NCBI RefSeq assembly: GCF_003814815.1
Contig: NZ_RKQQ01000008.1
Location: 1-48,438, forward strand
DNA length: 48,438 nucleotides
DNA from: Salisediminibacterium halotolerans
GTDB lineage: Bacteria; Bacillota; Bacilli; Bacillales; Salisediminibacteriaceae
Reading direction: 5' to 3'
Positions 29,058 through 38,097 of the stretch are shown here, in pieces. The notes under the pieces are model-generated. The model was not told the DNA's origin and ran no database searches. It saw only the letters and a program-made list of their open reading frames with translations. The position numbers and the translations under genes are program-made. Every line of letters begins with the position of its first letter. Position 1 is the stretch's first letter.

Positions 29058-30551
29058 ATGAAACCGCAAATAGAGATTATCGGCCTCGGCGCAGGGGATA
29101 TCGATCAGCTGCCGTTAGGGGTTTATAAACAATTGCAACGTGCAGATGAAGTGCATGTGCGGACGAAAGATCATCCGCTTGTAACAGATTTAGAAGCGGA
29201 AGGAATCCGTTTTACCGGTTACGACAAGGTGTACGAAGCGCATGATGATTTCGAGCAAGTGTACGCGCAGATTGCAGCGTCGGTGCTGGAAAAAGCCGCG
29301 CAACAAGGCACGCTCGTGTATGCGGTCCCCGGGCATCCGCTCGTCGCAGAATTGACGGTGAAAAAGCTCCTCGAAAGCGAATGGGCTGATGTCCATATTC
29401 GCGGGGGTCAAAGCTTTTTGGACCCGTTGTTTAGCGCGTTAAAGATTGATCCGATCGAAGGATTTCAGCTGCTCGACGGTTTGGCGATGTCAGCGGAGGA
29501 TGTTTCGCTGACCGCTCATACCGTCATTGCGCAAGTATTTGATGACTTAAGCGCATCGCACGTGAAACTGAAGCTTATGGAGCGGCTTCCGGACGACATG
29601 ATCGTCAAGGTTGTCACGGCAGCAGGCACAGAGAATGAGACGATTTCGACAATCCCGTTATACGAACTCGACCGTGCGCGGGGACTGTCGAACCTGACAG
29701 CCGTCTATGTTCCGCCCGTCACAGATGAGAGCCTTCTGTACGGGGAGTTTTCAAAACTGCGGGATGTTATCCGGGAATTGCGCGGACCGAACGGCTGCCC
29801 GTGGGATAAAAAACAGACGCACGCGTCGCTGAAACGTTATGCGATTGAGGAAGTTTATGAACTGATCGATGCGATCGATGCTGAAGACGACGATCATATG
29901 GTCGAAGAACTCGGCGACGTTTTGCTGCAGGTGCTCTTGCATGCGCAAATCGGTGAAGATGAAGGTTTTTATAACATGGAAGATGTGATTGCCGGATTAA
30001 CCGATAAGATGATCCGCCGCCACCCGCATGTTTTTGGTGAGACGTCGGCTGAAACAGATGAGGATGTCGTCCGAAACTGGGAGGCGATCAAACAGCAAGA
30101 GAAAGAGCCGCAGTCAGCTGAAGGGGCGGCTTCGTCTTTGCTCGACGGGATTCCTGCGTCATTGCCTGCGCTTTTAAAGGCGTATAATGTGCAAAAAAAA
30201 GCTGCCAAAGTCGGTTTTGACTGGGGCGATGAGGCGCCGATGTGGATGAAGCTGCAAGAAGAACTGGCTGAATGGCTGACAGCTGCAAAGGCGGGCGATC
30301 AAACTGAAGCGGCTGCTGAATTTGGCGATGTATTGTTCGCTTTTGTCAATCTCGCCCGTTTTCATCAGATCGAACCGGAAGAAGCGCTCCAGAAAACGAC
30401 CGCAAAATTTATGAAACGTTTCGAGTACATCGAAACAAAACTTGCGCAAAAACGTGTCAGTTGGGAAGACAAGTCGCTAGCAGAGCTGGATGAGCTTTGG
30501 GAAGAGGCAAAAAAAATTGAAACCGGCGGTGAAGCGGATGAGAATCGATAA
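29058..30551 (+). CDS. mazG: Nucleoside triphosphate pyrophosphohydrolase with methylase-like N-domain (YabN/MazG)
   Basis: A fusion of 497 residues. Residues 1-220 resemble the tetrapyrrole (uroporphyrin) methylase fold (EIIGLGAGDIDQLPLGVY, VYAVPGHPLVAE). The rest is MazG with two all-alpha repeats; the first has GCPWDKKQTHASLKRY and EEVYELIDAID...EELGDVLLQVLLH with the metal-binding acidic residues, the second LQEELAEWLTA and AAEFGDVLFAFVNLARF. It hydrolyses NTPs to NMP and PPi, probably clearing abnormal nucleotides. The domain fusion is normal for Bacilli. It overlaps rqcP by 14 bases. Confidence 0.93.
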   Translation: MKPQIEIIGLGAGDIDQLPLGVYKQLQRADEVHVRTKDHPLVTDLEAEGIRFTGYDKVYEAHDDFEQVYAQIAASVLEKAAQQGTLVYAVPGHPLVAELTVKKLLESEWADVHIRGGQSFLDPLFSALKIDPIEGFQLLDGLAMSAEDVSLTAHTVIAQVFDDLSASHVKLKLMERLPDDMIVKVVTAAGTENETISTIPLYELDRARGLSNLTAVYVPPVTDESLLYGEFSKLRDVIRELRGPNGCPWDKKQTHASLKRYAIEEVYELIDAIDAEDDDHMVEELGDVLLQVLLHAQIGEDEGFYNMEDVIAGLTDKMIRRHPHVFGETSAETDEDVVRNWEAIKQQEKEPQSAEGAASSLLDGIPASLPALLKAYNVQKKAAKVGFDWGDEAPMWMKLQEELAEWLTAAKAGDQTEAAAEFGDVLFAFVNLARFHQIEPEEALQKTTAKFMKRFEYIETKLAQKRVSWEDKSLAELDELWEEAKKIETGGEADENR

Positions 30552-30801
30552 ATTTTTGAAAGTGTCCCGTCTGATTAAACGGCGGACGATGGCTAAGGAA
30601 GTGGCTGACCAAGGGCGGGTTCAAGTGAACGGCCAAACGGTAAAAGCAGGCGCGAACGTGAAGCCCGGCGATGAACTGAAAATTGAATTCGGACAAAAGG
30701 TCGTCACGCTGCGTGTCGAAAGGCTGGAAGCGGCGACAAAAAAAGACGAGGCTGAAACGATGTATACGATTTTGCAAGAAGAACCGCGAAATAAAGACTA
30801 A
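30538..30801 (+). CDS. rqcP: S4-domain ribosome quality-control protein RqcP (YabO)
   Basis: An 87-residue S4 RNA-binding protein. It works with RqcH and tRNA-Ala on stalled 50S subunits during addition of alanine tails (known for B. subtilis). The S4 core is MRIDKFLKVSRLIKRRTMAKEV-like, with GRVQVNGQTVKAGANVKPGD. ATG 30538 lies inside the mazG end, so translation is coupled. yabP and yabQ, sporulation genes that follow in B. subtilis, are missing. Confidence 0.92.
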   Translation: MRIDKFLKVSRLIKRRTMAKEVADQGRVQVNGQTVKAGANVKPGDELKIEFGQKVVTLRVERLEAATKKDEAETMYTILQEEPRNKD

Positions 30802-30818
30802 ATAGATGAAATAGTTTA

Positions 30819-30847
30819 TTGAAAAAGATTGACAGTTCGGATATGAT
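30819..30847 (+). promoter_or_regulatory. Sigma-A promoter of divIC
   Basis: TTGAAA (30819-30824), 17 bases, TATGAT (30842-30847). It fills the gap that yabP-yabQ would occupy and would give divIC its own transcription. Confidence 0.6.
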
Positions 30848-30910
30848 GGAAGAAGATTGCATCTTTTTATACAATTGCACAGTTATTAAACGGTACAGGA
30901 GGGAGCCAGC

Positions 30911-31297
30911 ATGGATCAGCCCGGAAAAAACCGTATTCGCGAATGGACAGAAGAGTTAGAGCGTAAGCGGGCCCGAGAAGAAGAACAGCGCCTTAAGCGT
31001 CGGCGCGGCCTTGTCCGGCGTCTGTCAGTTTTCGGTGTGATCATGCTGCTGTTCACCGCCGCGTCCGGTTACACATACTATGATCAAAAGCAGACATTAA
31101 ACGAGCAGGAACGGCAATATAACGAACACCGTGCCCAGCTTGCCGAACTGGAAGAAAAAGAAGAAGAACTGGCATTGGAAATTAAACGTCTGCAAGAGCC
31201 GGAATATATCGCAGAAATTGCCCGGCGGGATTACTTTTTGTCCAATTCGGATGAGACGCTTTTTCAGCTCCCTCGAGATGACAGTGATCAGGATTGA
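30911..31297 (+). CDS. divIC: Cell division protein DivIC (FtsB-like)
   Basis: Septal membrane protein that joins FtsL and DivIB in the divisome. A charged cytoplasmic N-terminus (ELERKRAREEEQRLKRRR), one membrane span (about 37-57), then an extracytoplasmic coiled coil (about 60-95, LNEQERQYNEHRAQLAELEE) and the conserved PEYIAEIARRDYFLSN end. 128 residues, as usual. AGGAGGGAG RBS before ATG 30911. Precedes yabR. Confidence 0.93.
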   Translation: MDQPGKNRIREWTEELERKRAREEEQRLKRRRGLVRRLSVFGVIMLLFTAASGYTYYDQKQTLNEQERQYNEHRAQLAELEEKEEELALEIKRLQEPEYIAEIARRDYFLSNSDETLFQLPRDDSDQD

Positions 31298-31323
31298 CAC
31301 CGTTTTTAAATTACAGGTACAAT
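31294..31323 (+). promoter_or_regulatory. Sigma-A promoter of yabR
   Basis: TTGACA (31294-31299), 18 bases, TACAAT (31318-31323), starting at the divIC stop codon. Confidence 0.65.
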
Positions 31324-31365
31324 TAAGCAAATATTTTTTCCTTATGAAGGAGGAGCATGGCATAC

Positions 31366-31776
31366 ATGTCCATTGAAACTGGGAGCAAGTACGATGGAAA
31401 GGTGACCGGGATTACACATTTCGGGGCGTTTGTCGAACTCCCCGGAGGTAAAACGGGGCTCGTTCATATCAGTGAAGTTGCAGACAGTTACGTTAAAGAC
31501 ATTAAAGACCATCTCAGTGTCGGAGATACCGTCACGGTGAAGGTAGTCAAAATTCAGGATGACGGGAAAATCGCGCTCTCGATCAAAAAAGCGGCCGATA
31601 AACCGCCCGGCGAAAAAGGGAGAGAACGGCCTGAAACAAGCCGGCAATCCGACGAACAGTCCCAATCGACGTTTGAAGATAAAATGAGCCGTTTCTTAAA
31701 GGACAGTGAAGACCGGCTGTCAACGCTGAAAAAACAAACGGAGTCAAAACGCGGAGGGCGAAGCACGAAACGCTGA
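31366..31776 (+). CDS. yabR: S1 RNA-binding domain protein YabR
   Basis: A general RNA-binding S1 domain fills residues 5-73 (GSKYDGKVTGITHFGAFVEL, KTGLVHISEVADSYVKDI, DDGKIALSIKKA); a charged linker follows, then the conserved tail FEDKMSRFLKDSEDRLSTLK and ESKRGGR. Function of YabR is not well established; polynucleotide-phosphorylase-type S1. ATG 31366 is ten bases after GGAG and matches the B. subtilis start; ATG 31357 would overlap the RBS spacing. In B. subtilis two tRNA genes and spoIIE follow; here a terminator and thrE. Confidence 0.9.
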   Translation: MSIETGSKYDGKVTGITHFGAFVELPGGKTGLVHISEVADSYVKDIKDHLSVGDTVTVKVVKIQDDGKIALSIKKAADKPPGEKGRERPETSRQSDEQSQSTFEDKMSRFLKDSEDRLSTLKKQTESKRGGRSTKR

Positions 31777-31813
31777 ACTTACTGCTGATCATGTACAAAT
31801 TGCTGCTATGCTG

Positions 31814-31851
31814 CCGTTTTAATAAGTGATCACTTATTAAAACGGTTTTTT
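31814..31851 (+). terminator. Terminator after yabR (32-base perfect palindrome)
   Basis: CCGTTTTAATAAGTGA is followed at once by its exact reverse complement (31814-31845), then six T. The stem has no unpaired loop, so the hairpin tip must melt. No tRNA gene lies in this gap. Confidence 0.88.
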
Positions 31852-31870
31852 CATGACGGAAAAGAGCACG

Positions 31871-31886
31871 TATTTCCCGGGAAATA
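31871..31886. promoter_or_regulatory. Perfect 16-bp palindrome upstream of the thrE pair
   Basis: TATTTCCCGGGAAATA is fully self-complementary. It stands between the yabR terminator and the first ThrE gene, 30 bases before the start codon. Symmetry and position suit an operator for a dimeric repressor, but I know no regulator with this site. Confidence 0.3.
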
Positions 31887-31915
31887 CGCGCGGATTGAAG
31901 AAAGGGTGTGACGAA

Positions 31916-32677
31916 ATGGCCGACTTAGCAGACGAAATGATGGATACCTGTCTGCTTGCCGGTGAGATCATGCTGACGTACGGAGCGGAGACGTACAGGA
32001 TTGAAGAGACGCTCGAACGGATGGCTGTAGCGGCAGGTTTTGCAAATGTCCACTGTTTTTCAACAACAACGGGCATTTTTTTGTCGTTTGAAGAGAAAAA
32101 AGGCGACGGAGATTTAATGCAGATGGTCCGCGTGGACGACCGCCGGCAAGATTTAAATAAAATTAAAGAAGTGAATCAAGTTTCAAGAGAATTCACGGGC
32201 GGATACTTAACGATCAGCGAAGCGCATGGCAGGTTAAAAGACATATACCATTCGCCGGTGAATTACCCGGTTTGGGTGATTCATCTGTTTGCCGGTGTCG
32301 CAGGATCAGGCTTTTCCTATTTGTTCGGCGGCGGTTTGTTTGACCTTATCCCTGCATATATTGCCGCGGTAGCGGCAAGTGTATCGCTTGTCGAACTGGA
32401 AGGATATATGAAAGTCCGGTTTGCATCCGAGTTCGCCGCGGCTTTTACCGGCGGGACGGTTGCGATATTGCTTGTTATGATCGGTCTCGGCAACAATCTC
32501 GATCAAATTATTATCGGATCATTGATGCCGCTTGTTCCCGGCGTTCCGCTGACGAATGCTGTCCGGGATTTATTGAGCGGCGATTTGCTGGCGGGAATGA
32601 GCCGGGGCGTCGAGGCGCTGTTAACATCACTGGCGATTGCCAGCGGAGTCGCGTTGGCGATTTCTTTGTTTATATAA
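31916..32677 (+). CDS. Threonine/serine exporter ThrE, N-terminal half (YjjP-like)
   Basis: First half of a split ThrE-family exporter (DUF1212). The cytoplasmic N-terminal domain holds the family motif LTYGAETYRIEETLERM (about 18-34), then CFSTTTGIFLSF. About five membrane spans follow from residue 115, including the LMPLVPGVPLTNAVRDLLSGD block that is conserved in ThrE. ATG 31916 (253 residues) was chosen for the AAAGGGTGTGA before it; ATG 31853 lies directly on the terminator T-run and has no RBS. The pair would export threonine or serine, or possibly dicarboxylates (family knowledge). It stands where spoIIE-yabS-yabT is in B. subtilis. Confidence 0.87.
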   Translation: MADLADEMMDTCLLAGEIMLTYGAETYRIEETLERMAVAAGFANVHCFSTTTGIFLSFEEKKGDGDLMQMVRVDDRRQDLNKIKEVNQVSREFTGGYLTISEAHGRLKDIYHSPVNYPVWVIHLFAGVAGSGFSYLFGGGLFDLIPAYIAAVAASVSLVELEGYMKVRFASEFAAAFTGGTVAILLVMIGLGNNLDQIIIGSLMPLVPGVPLTNAVRDLLSGDLLAGMSRGVEALLTSLAIASGVALAISLFI

Positions 32678-32693
32678 AAGGAGGAAGCGGAAT

Positions 32694-33143
32694 ATGGGTT
32701 TCGCGTTGGAACTGATCATCACATTTGCTGCAACTGTAGCTTTCGGGATTCTTTTTAATGTCCCGAAACATGCTCTCGCCGTCGGCGGAAGCATTGGCAT
32801 GGTGACGTGGACGGTTTTACAAACATCGATGCATTTCGGCGCCGCTCCGATTGCCGCGACCGGACTTGCATCATTGTCGGCAGCGATTGTCGCGCACGTG
32901 TTTGCCAAACGAATGCGGCTGCCGGTGACAACCCTTTCGATTCCGGGGATTTTACCGTTAGTCCCCGGAAGCCGAGCCTACTTTACGATGCTGGCGTTTG
33001 TTGAAGGAAATTACATTGAAGGTCTCGAACACGGCGTGGAAACAATGCTGATTGCCGGCGCGATTGCCGGCGGACTGGTTTTTTCCTTGTCCATTACTAC
33101 GTTCGGCAAAGGAGTCGGCCACCGGTATGAATCCATTCATTGA
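32694..33143 (+). CDS. Threonine/serine exporter ThrE, C-terminal half (YjjB-like)
   Basis: Second half of the split exporter (DUF3815/ThrE_2), 149 residues with about four or five spans. Typical are FGILFNVPKHALAVGGSIGM near the start and TTLSIPGILPLVPGSRAYFT in the middle. AAAGGAGG precedes ATG 32694, 16 bases after the first half. The end overlaps the tilS start by 17 bases, so export genes and tilS are translationally coupled, which is unusual for tilS. Confidence 0.87.
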   Translation: MGFALELIITFAATVAFGILFNVPKHALAVGGSIGMVTWTVLQTSMHFGAAPIAATGLASLSAAIVAHVFAKRMRLPVTTLSIPGILPLVPGSRAYFTMLAFVEGNYIEGLEHGVETMLIAGAIAGGLVFSLSITTFGKGVGHRYESIH

Positions 33144-34527
33144 CGCATTTATTCACCGGCACCACTTGCTTAAAAAAGGGGATCGGCTGCTCGTTGCTGT
33201 TTCGGGCGGCACGGACAGCATGGTTTTGCTTGATTGGCTTATGGCCAGCAGTCAAAAGTATCAATTCACGCTTGATGCGATGCACGTTCACCACGGATTG
33301 CGCGGAGCAGATGCCGATGCGGATGAACGCTTTGTCCGGCAGTATTGCGAGACGTACGGCATTTCGTATCATTGCACCTTTTTGCGGCTCGATAAAAAAA
33401 ACAACCGCCGCTCGCTGCAAGATTTAGCGCGCGAGAAGCGTTATGAAGCTCTCGGCGAAAAGATGCGCGAAATTGGCGCGAATAAACTAGCAGTCGCGCA
33501 TCACGGCGACGATCAAGCGGAGACTATGCTGATGCAATGGGTGCGCGGCGCTGCATCAAGCGGGAGCGGGATGCCTGCAATCCGGGCTTTTGCCGAAGGT
33601 GAACTGATTCGGCCGTTTTTATCTGTCTCAAAAAGAGAGATCGAAAGCATCGGCCGTGAAAAAGGGATCCCCTATCGTCATGACGCCTCGAATGACAGCC
33701 GGAACTACACGCGGAATCGTCTGCGTAAAAACGTAATGCCTTATCTGTATGCGGAGAACCCGCGCTTGCATCAAACGGCGCAGCGTCAGGCGGAGCAAGC
33801 GCAGCTGGAAGATGCTTATTTGGCAGAGCAGGCATACAGCTGTTTTCAAACATTGCGGGTTGATAAACAAGCCGTTTTCTGTGATGATTTGCTCAATATT
33901 CCGCACGCTTTACAAAGAAGGGTCATTCATCTACTATTAAACTATCTTGACGATGAAAACACGTCTGTTTGGAGCCGCCATGATATCGACTCTGTTCTTG
34001 AGTTGACAAAGCATTCCGTACCTTCAGCTTCCCGCAACTTAACGCACTCTTGGAAGGCGGAACGCCGTTACGGCGAACTGCATTTTTTACGGGTGCGCGA
34101 CAGCGGGCGGTCAGCGGCTAAGGAAACCGAAGTCTCGCTTGAGTTTACAGAGGTATATCGAACGGATCGCGGGCTGTTGCGCGTTTACCCGCCCGGAGCT
34201 GAGGCGCCGAATGATAACGGGCGCTCAGACTCCGTTTCAATCAACGTACAAAAGGCAGCGCTCCCGCTCCGTCTCAGGACAAGAAAACCGGGAGACAGGA
34301 TCCGTCTGCCTGACGGGCGCGGCTCAAAAAAAATTAAAGACGTCATGATCGATTTAAAAATTCCTAAATCTATCCGTGATCAATGGCCCATTCTTACCGA
34401 TGATCATGGTACAATATTGTGGGTTCCGCTGTTAATTCGGTCTTATGAATTGCAAAACCAGCGTCCGGACGAAAAAAATTCGGCCGTGCTGACTTATAAT
34501 GAAGCTTCACACCATCAACAGTGCTGA
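33127..34527 (+). CDS. tilS: tRNA(Ile)-lysidine synthase
   Basis: Converts C34 of the CAU-anticodon isoleucine tRNA to lysidine so that it reads AUA; essential. The PP-loop VAVSGGTDSM is near residue 27, followed by MHVHHGLRGADADADE and VAHHGDDQAETMLMQW. C-terminal TilS domains (LPLRLRTRKPGDRIRLPDGRG) are present; 466 residues. ATG 33127 lies inside the end of the ThrE gene, with AAAGGAG 12 bases upstream. Linked to hpt and ftsH as in B. subtilis. Confidence 0.94.
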   Translation: MNPFIDAFIHRHHLLKKGDRLLVAVSGGTDSMVLLDWLMASSQKYQFTLDAMHVHHGLRGADADADERFVRQYCETYGISYHCTFLRLDKKNNRRSLQDLAREKRYEALGEKMREIGANKLAVAHHGDDQAETMLMQWVRGAASSGSGMPAIRAFAEGELIRPFLSVSKREIESIGREKGIPYRHDASNDSRNYTRNRLRKNVMPYLYAENPRLHQTAQRQAEQAQLEDAYLAEQAYSCFQTLRVDKQAVFCDDLLNIPHALQRRVIHLLLNYLDDENTSVWSRHDIDSVLELTKHSVPSASRNLTHSWKAERRYGELHFLRVRDSGRSAAKETEVSLEFTEVYRTDRGLLRVYPPGAEAPNDNGRSDSVSINVQKAALPLRLRTRKPGDRIRLPDGRGSKKIKDVMIDLKIPKSIRDQWPILTDDHGTILWVPLLIRSYELQNQRPDEKNSAVLTYNEASHHQQC

Positions 34528-34577
34528 AGCAAATAGCCAATCGATTTGATTATTCTTAGGAGGGACAAGTTAACGTT

Positions 34578-35120
34578 ATGAGAGATGATATTCAGGAAGT
34601 GCTGGTTTCAGAAGAGGAAGTACAAAATAAAGTGGCTGAACTCGGGGCGGAGCTGACGGAAGAATATGAAGGCCGTTTTCCCCTTGTAATCGGGGTTTTG
34701 AAAGGCTGTCTCCCGTTTATGGGCGATTTGATTCAAAAAATGGATACCCATCTGGAATTTGATATGATGGACGTTTCCAGCTACGGACACGCTTTTGTCT
34801 CAAGCGGCGAAGTGAAAATCGAAAAAGATTTGAATACGTCGGTAGAGGGCCGCGATGTGCTGATCGTGGAAGATATTATCGACAGCGGTTTGACGCTCAA
34901 ATATCTTGTGAACCTGCTGGAATACCGCAAGGCTAACTCAGTTCGGATCGTGACATTGCTTGATAAACCGGAAGGACGTTCTGTCGACATTGCAGCTGAT
35001 AAAGCCGGATTTATCATTCCGGATAAATTTGTTGTAGGGTACGGGCTTGATTATATCGAAAAGTACCGCAATCTCCCTTACATCGGTGTATTGAAGCCGG
35101 AAATTTATCAGTCCGAATAA
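34578..35120 (+). CDS. hpt: Hypoxanthine-guanine phosphoribosyltransferase
   Basis: Purine salvage: hypoxanthine or guanine plus PRPP to IMP or GMP. Signature [16 protein letters not shown] (PRPP loop), [11 protein letters not shown] and FVVGYGLDY; 180 residues. RBS TAGGAGGGAC precedes ATG 34578. In B. subtilis the TilS-Hpt pair is known to activate ftsH expression; the same gene order is kept here. Confidence 0.95.
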   Translation: MRDDIQEVLVSEEEVQNKVAELGAELTEEYEGRFPLVIGVLKGCLPFMGDLIQKMDTHLEFDMMDVSSYGHAFVSSGEVKIEKDLNTSVEGRDVLIVEDIIDSGLTLKYLVNLLEYRKANSVRIVTLLDKPEGRSVDIAADKAGFIIPDKFVVGYGLDYIEKYRNLPYIGVLKPEIYQSE

Positions 35121-35186
35121 ATTGAGAGGACAACTTTGAGTATGGTACTATAATGAAAGTGCATTTGATGTGGGAGGAGGTTCAGG

Positions 35187-37241
35187 ATGAATCGGATATT
35201 TCGTAATACGATATTTTATTTGTTGATTTTCCTTGTAATCGTCGGTATTGTCAGCGTTTTTCAGCAAGAACCGGGCGAAACCGAAGAGATTACATTTACA
35301 GAATTTCAACAGGAATTGGAAGCCGACAACGTTGAATCATTGGAGATTCAACCGAACTTAGATGTGTACACCGCGAGGGGACAGCTGCAAGGTGCGGAGG
35401 AAGATGAATTTTTCACCGTTCACGTTCCGGATTTGGAGATGTTCCTTGAGGAAGTTGTTTATTACACAGGTGAAGAAGGTCTCTCCGAATTGACCGTTGA
35501 ACCGGCAGATGAGCCGGGCGGCTGGGTGACATTTTTCACTGCGATCATTCCGTTCGTGATCATTTTCATCCTCTTTTTCTTCCTCTTGAGTCAGTCTCAA
35601 GGCGGCGGAAACAAGATGATGAACTTCGGCAAGAGCAAGGCGAAACTTGTTACCGAAGACAAGAAAACAGCCCGTTTTCGTGATGTAGCAGGAGCGGATG
35701 AGGAGAAGCAGGAATTGACAGAAGTGGTTGACTTCCTGAAAGATCCGCGGAAATTTGCTGATATCGGGGCGCGGATTCCAAAAGGTGTGCTTCTTGTCGG
35801 ACCGCCGGGAACCGGTAAAACATTAATTGCCCGCGCAGTAGCCGGTGAAGCCGGCGTACCGTTTTTCTCCATCAGCGGTTCGGACTTTGTTGAAATGTTT
35901 GTCGGTGTCGGGGCGTCACGGGTGCGCGATCTTTTCGAGAACGCGAAGAAAAATTCGCCGTGTATCATTTTCATCGATGAAATCGATGCTGTCGGACGCC
36001 GCCGCGGCGCAGGTGTCGGCGGAGGCCACGACGAACGGGAGCAGACACTCAACCAGCTTCTCGTTGAAATGGACGGTTTCGGCGTGAATGAGGGGATCAT
36101 TTTAATTGCAGCAACAAACCGTGCTGATATACTTGACCCGGCATTGCTGCGGCCTGGACGGTTTGACCGTCAAATCATGATCGGACGTCCGGATGTAAAA
36201 GGCCGCGAAGCGGTGCTCGGCGTTCATGCGAAAGAAAAGCCGCTCGCTGACGATGTCGAATTAAAAGTCATTGCGCAGCGAACGCCTGGATTTTCTGGTG
36301 CGGACTTAGAGAACCTGCTTAACGAGGCGGCGCTCGTTGCCGCGCGCTCGGATAAGAAGAAAATCGATATGGAATCGGTCGAAGAAGCGATTGACCGGAC
36401 GATTGCTGGTCCGTCGAAAAAGAGCCGTGTCATTTCGGAAAAAGAAAAGAATATCGTTGCCCATCATGAGGCCGGTCATACAGTTGTCGGCATGAAGCTT
36501 GAAAACGCGGACATGGTTCATAAAGTGACGATCGTGCCGCGCGGTCAAGCGGGCGGTTACGCGATGATGCTTCCGAAAGAAGATCGCTACTTTATGACAA
36601 AGCCGGAGCTGATTGATAAAATTATCGGTCTTCTCGGCGGACGTGTTGCAGAAGAAGTCATGTTTAACGAAGTGTCTACCGGCGCTCATAATGACTTTCA
36701 GCGTGCAACCGGGATCGCACGTAAAATGGTGATGGAATACGGGATGAGCGACAAGCTCGGACCTGTTCAATTTGGCAATACGCAAGGAGAGCCGTTCCTC
36801 GGCCGCGATATGCAAAACGAACAGAATTACAGTGACGCGATTGCGCACGAGATCGATATGGAAGTGCAGCAGATCCTTAAAGACGCTTACGAAAGCTGCC
36901 GTCAAATTTTAACGGAGCATAAAGCGAGTCTTGAGCTGGTAGCTGAAATGTTAATTGAACACGAAACGCTCGATGCAGAGCAGATTCGCTCGCTCGTAGA
37001 AGATGGCAAACTGCCGGAAGATCACCACTTTACAAAGAAGATCAACGGTGAAGAACCGGAAGATATTTATACGGGTGACGCAGAAGAAGCGGAGCCGTCG
37101 GCGGAAGAGGGAACAGACGAACCTGATTCGGACGATGCCGGCGCTGACAGCGATTCGACTTCGGAAACGCCGGAAGAAGATGATCAAGACGGCGCGGATA
37201 CGGAAGAATCGGATGATGACAGCAGCGGGAAAAAAGAATAA
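35187..37241 (+). CDS. ftsH: ATP-dependent zinc metalloprotease FtsH
   Basis: Membrane-anchored AAA+ protease that degrades misfolded membrane proteins and regulators. First span about residues 7-25, extracytoplasmic region, second span about 110-132. AAA+ domain: Walker A GPPGTGKT (205-212), Walker [13 protein letters not shown], second region of homology [20 protein letters not shown]. Protease zinc site HEAGH (427-431) and the later acidic ligand in the [10 protein letters not shown] region. The last ~60 residues are almost all Asp/Glu/Ser, longer than in B. subtilis (637 residues there, 684 here). A TATAAT near 35149 is a possible -10 box. Confidence 0.97.
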   Translation: MNRIFRNTIFYLLIFLVIVGIVSVFQQEPGETEEITFTEFQQELEADNVESLEIQPNLDVYTARGQLQGAEEDEFFTVHVPDLEMFLEEVVYYTGEEGLSELTVEPADEPGGWVTFFTAIIPFVIIFILFFFLLSQSQGGGNKMMNFGKSKAKLVTEDKKTARFRDVAGADEEKQELTEVVDFLKDPRKFADIGARIPKGVLLVGPPGTGKTLIARAVAGEAGVPFFSISGSDFVEMFVGVGASRVRDLFENAKKNSPCIIFIDEIDAVGRRRGAGVGGGHDEREQTLNQLLVEMDGFGVNEGIILIAATNRADILDPALLRPGRFDRQIMIGRPDVKGREAVLGVHAKEKPLADDVELKVIAQRTPGFSGADLENLLNEAALVAARSDKKKIDMESVEEAIDRTIAGPSKKSRVISEKEKNIVAHHEAGHTVVGMKLENADMVHKVTIVPRGQAGGYAMMLPKEDRYFMTKPELIDKIIGLLGGRVAEEVMFNEVSTGAHNDFQRATGIARKMVMEYGMSDKLGPVQFGNTQGEPFLGRDMQNEQNYSDAIAHEIDMEVQQILKDAYESCRQILTEHKASLELVAEMLIEHETLDAEQIRSLVEDGKLPEDHHFTKKINGEEPEDIYTGDAEEAEPSAEEGTDEPDSDDAGADSDSTSETPEEDDQDGADTEESDDDSSGKKE

Positions 37242-37252
37242 ACGTTGATAGG

Positions 37253-37280
37253 GAGGGTGTCGCTGCGGCACCCTCTTTCC
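37253..37280 (+). terminator. Hairpin after ftsH
   Basis: GAGGGTGTCG (37253-37262) pairs with CGGCACCCTC (37266-37275) with one G-T pair; only three T follow, so termination may be partial and coaX may be read from ftsH. Confidence 0.6.
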
Positions 37281-37308
37281 CGTTTATGACAGCGAAAGGG
37301 ATGATTGG

Positions 37309-38097
37309 ATGATTGCGGTATTTGATGTCGGGAATACAAAGACAGCGTTAGGTTTGTACGAAAAGGGAAAACGGGTTTATGATTGGACTGTACAGACGGA
37401 TGTCAATCAAACGGCGGATGCATTTGCGATGCTGATTCGGCAATTATTCCAACACCACGGTCTGAAGCTGGAAAACGTCCGCGGCGTGATGGTTTCGTCT
37501 GTCGTGCCGGCATTTGATGAAACGCTTCGGGATATGTGCACCCGTTATTTTGATTTGCCGCCGAAAACGGTCGGTCCTGGAATTAAAACAGGGTTGAATA
37601 TTATGAGCGACAATCCGAAAGAAGTCGGCAGCGATCGCATCGTTAATGCCGTTTCAGCGCTGCAAAAGTATCAAGCGCCGTTAATCATTGTCGATTTCGG
37701 AACAGCCTCGACGTATTGTTACATTAACAAAAAGAGTCAGTATATGGGCGGTGTCATTGCTCCAGGGATGGAGATTTCGATGCAGGCGCTCTACAATAAA
37801 GCGTCGAAACTGCCGACAGTCGACACAGTCAAAACGGACAAAGTCATCGGTACAAACACCGTTGATGCGATGCGCTCCGGTTATCTTTTCGGGGTCATTT
37901 CGCAGGCGGAAGGCATCATCGGCAAGATCAAAGCAGAAGCGGACGATGCGTCCCCGCTTGTGATTGCCACCGGTGATCAGGCGGAAATGATTGCTGAAAA
38001 TACCGCCTCGATTGATAAAGTCGAACCTTACTTGACGCTCGACGGTCTTTGTTACATTTATGAGAAGAACGAAAAAAGGAGAATGAATGATGAATAA
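37309..38097 (+). CDS. coaX: Type III pantothenate kinase
   Basis: First step of CoA synthesis: ATP-dependent phosphorylation of pantothenate, by the K+-dependent type III (ASKHA fold) enzyme. Motifs: FDVGNTKTALGLY (phosphate 1), GSDRIVNAVSAL, and VDFGTASTYCYI with GGVIAPGMEISMQAL. 262 residues, near 258 in B. subtilis. It overlaps the start of hslO by 8-11 bases. Confidence 0.95.
   Translation: MIAVFDVGNTKTALGLYEKGKRVYDWTVQTDVNQTADAFAMLIRQLFQHHGLKLENVRGVMVSSVVPAFDETLRDMCTRYFDLPPKTVGPGIKTGLNIMSDNPKEVGSDRIVNAVSALQKYQAPLIIVDFGTASTYCYINKKSQYMGGVIAPGMEISMQALYNKASKLPTVDTVKTDKVIGTNTVDAMRSGYLFGVISQAEGIIGKIKAEADDASPLVIATGDQAEMIAENTASIDKVEPYLTLDGLCYIYEKNEKRRMNDE

Noticed and set aside
31777-31915. 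tRNA genes expected after yabR from the B. subtilis order
   Set aside because: The gap holds only a palindromic terminator and the ThrE leader; no cloverleaf or GTTCGA-type T-arm is seen.
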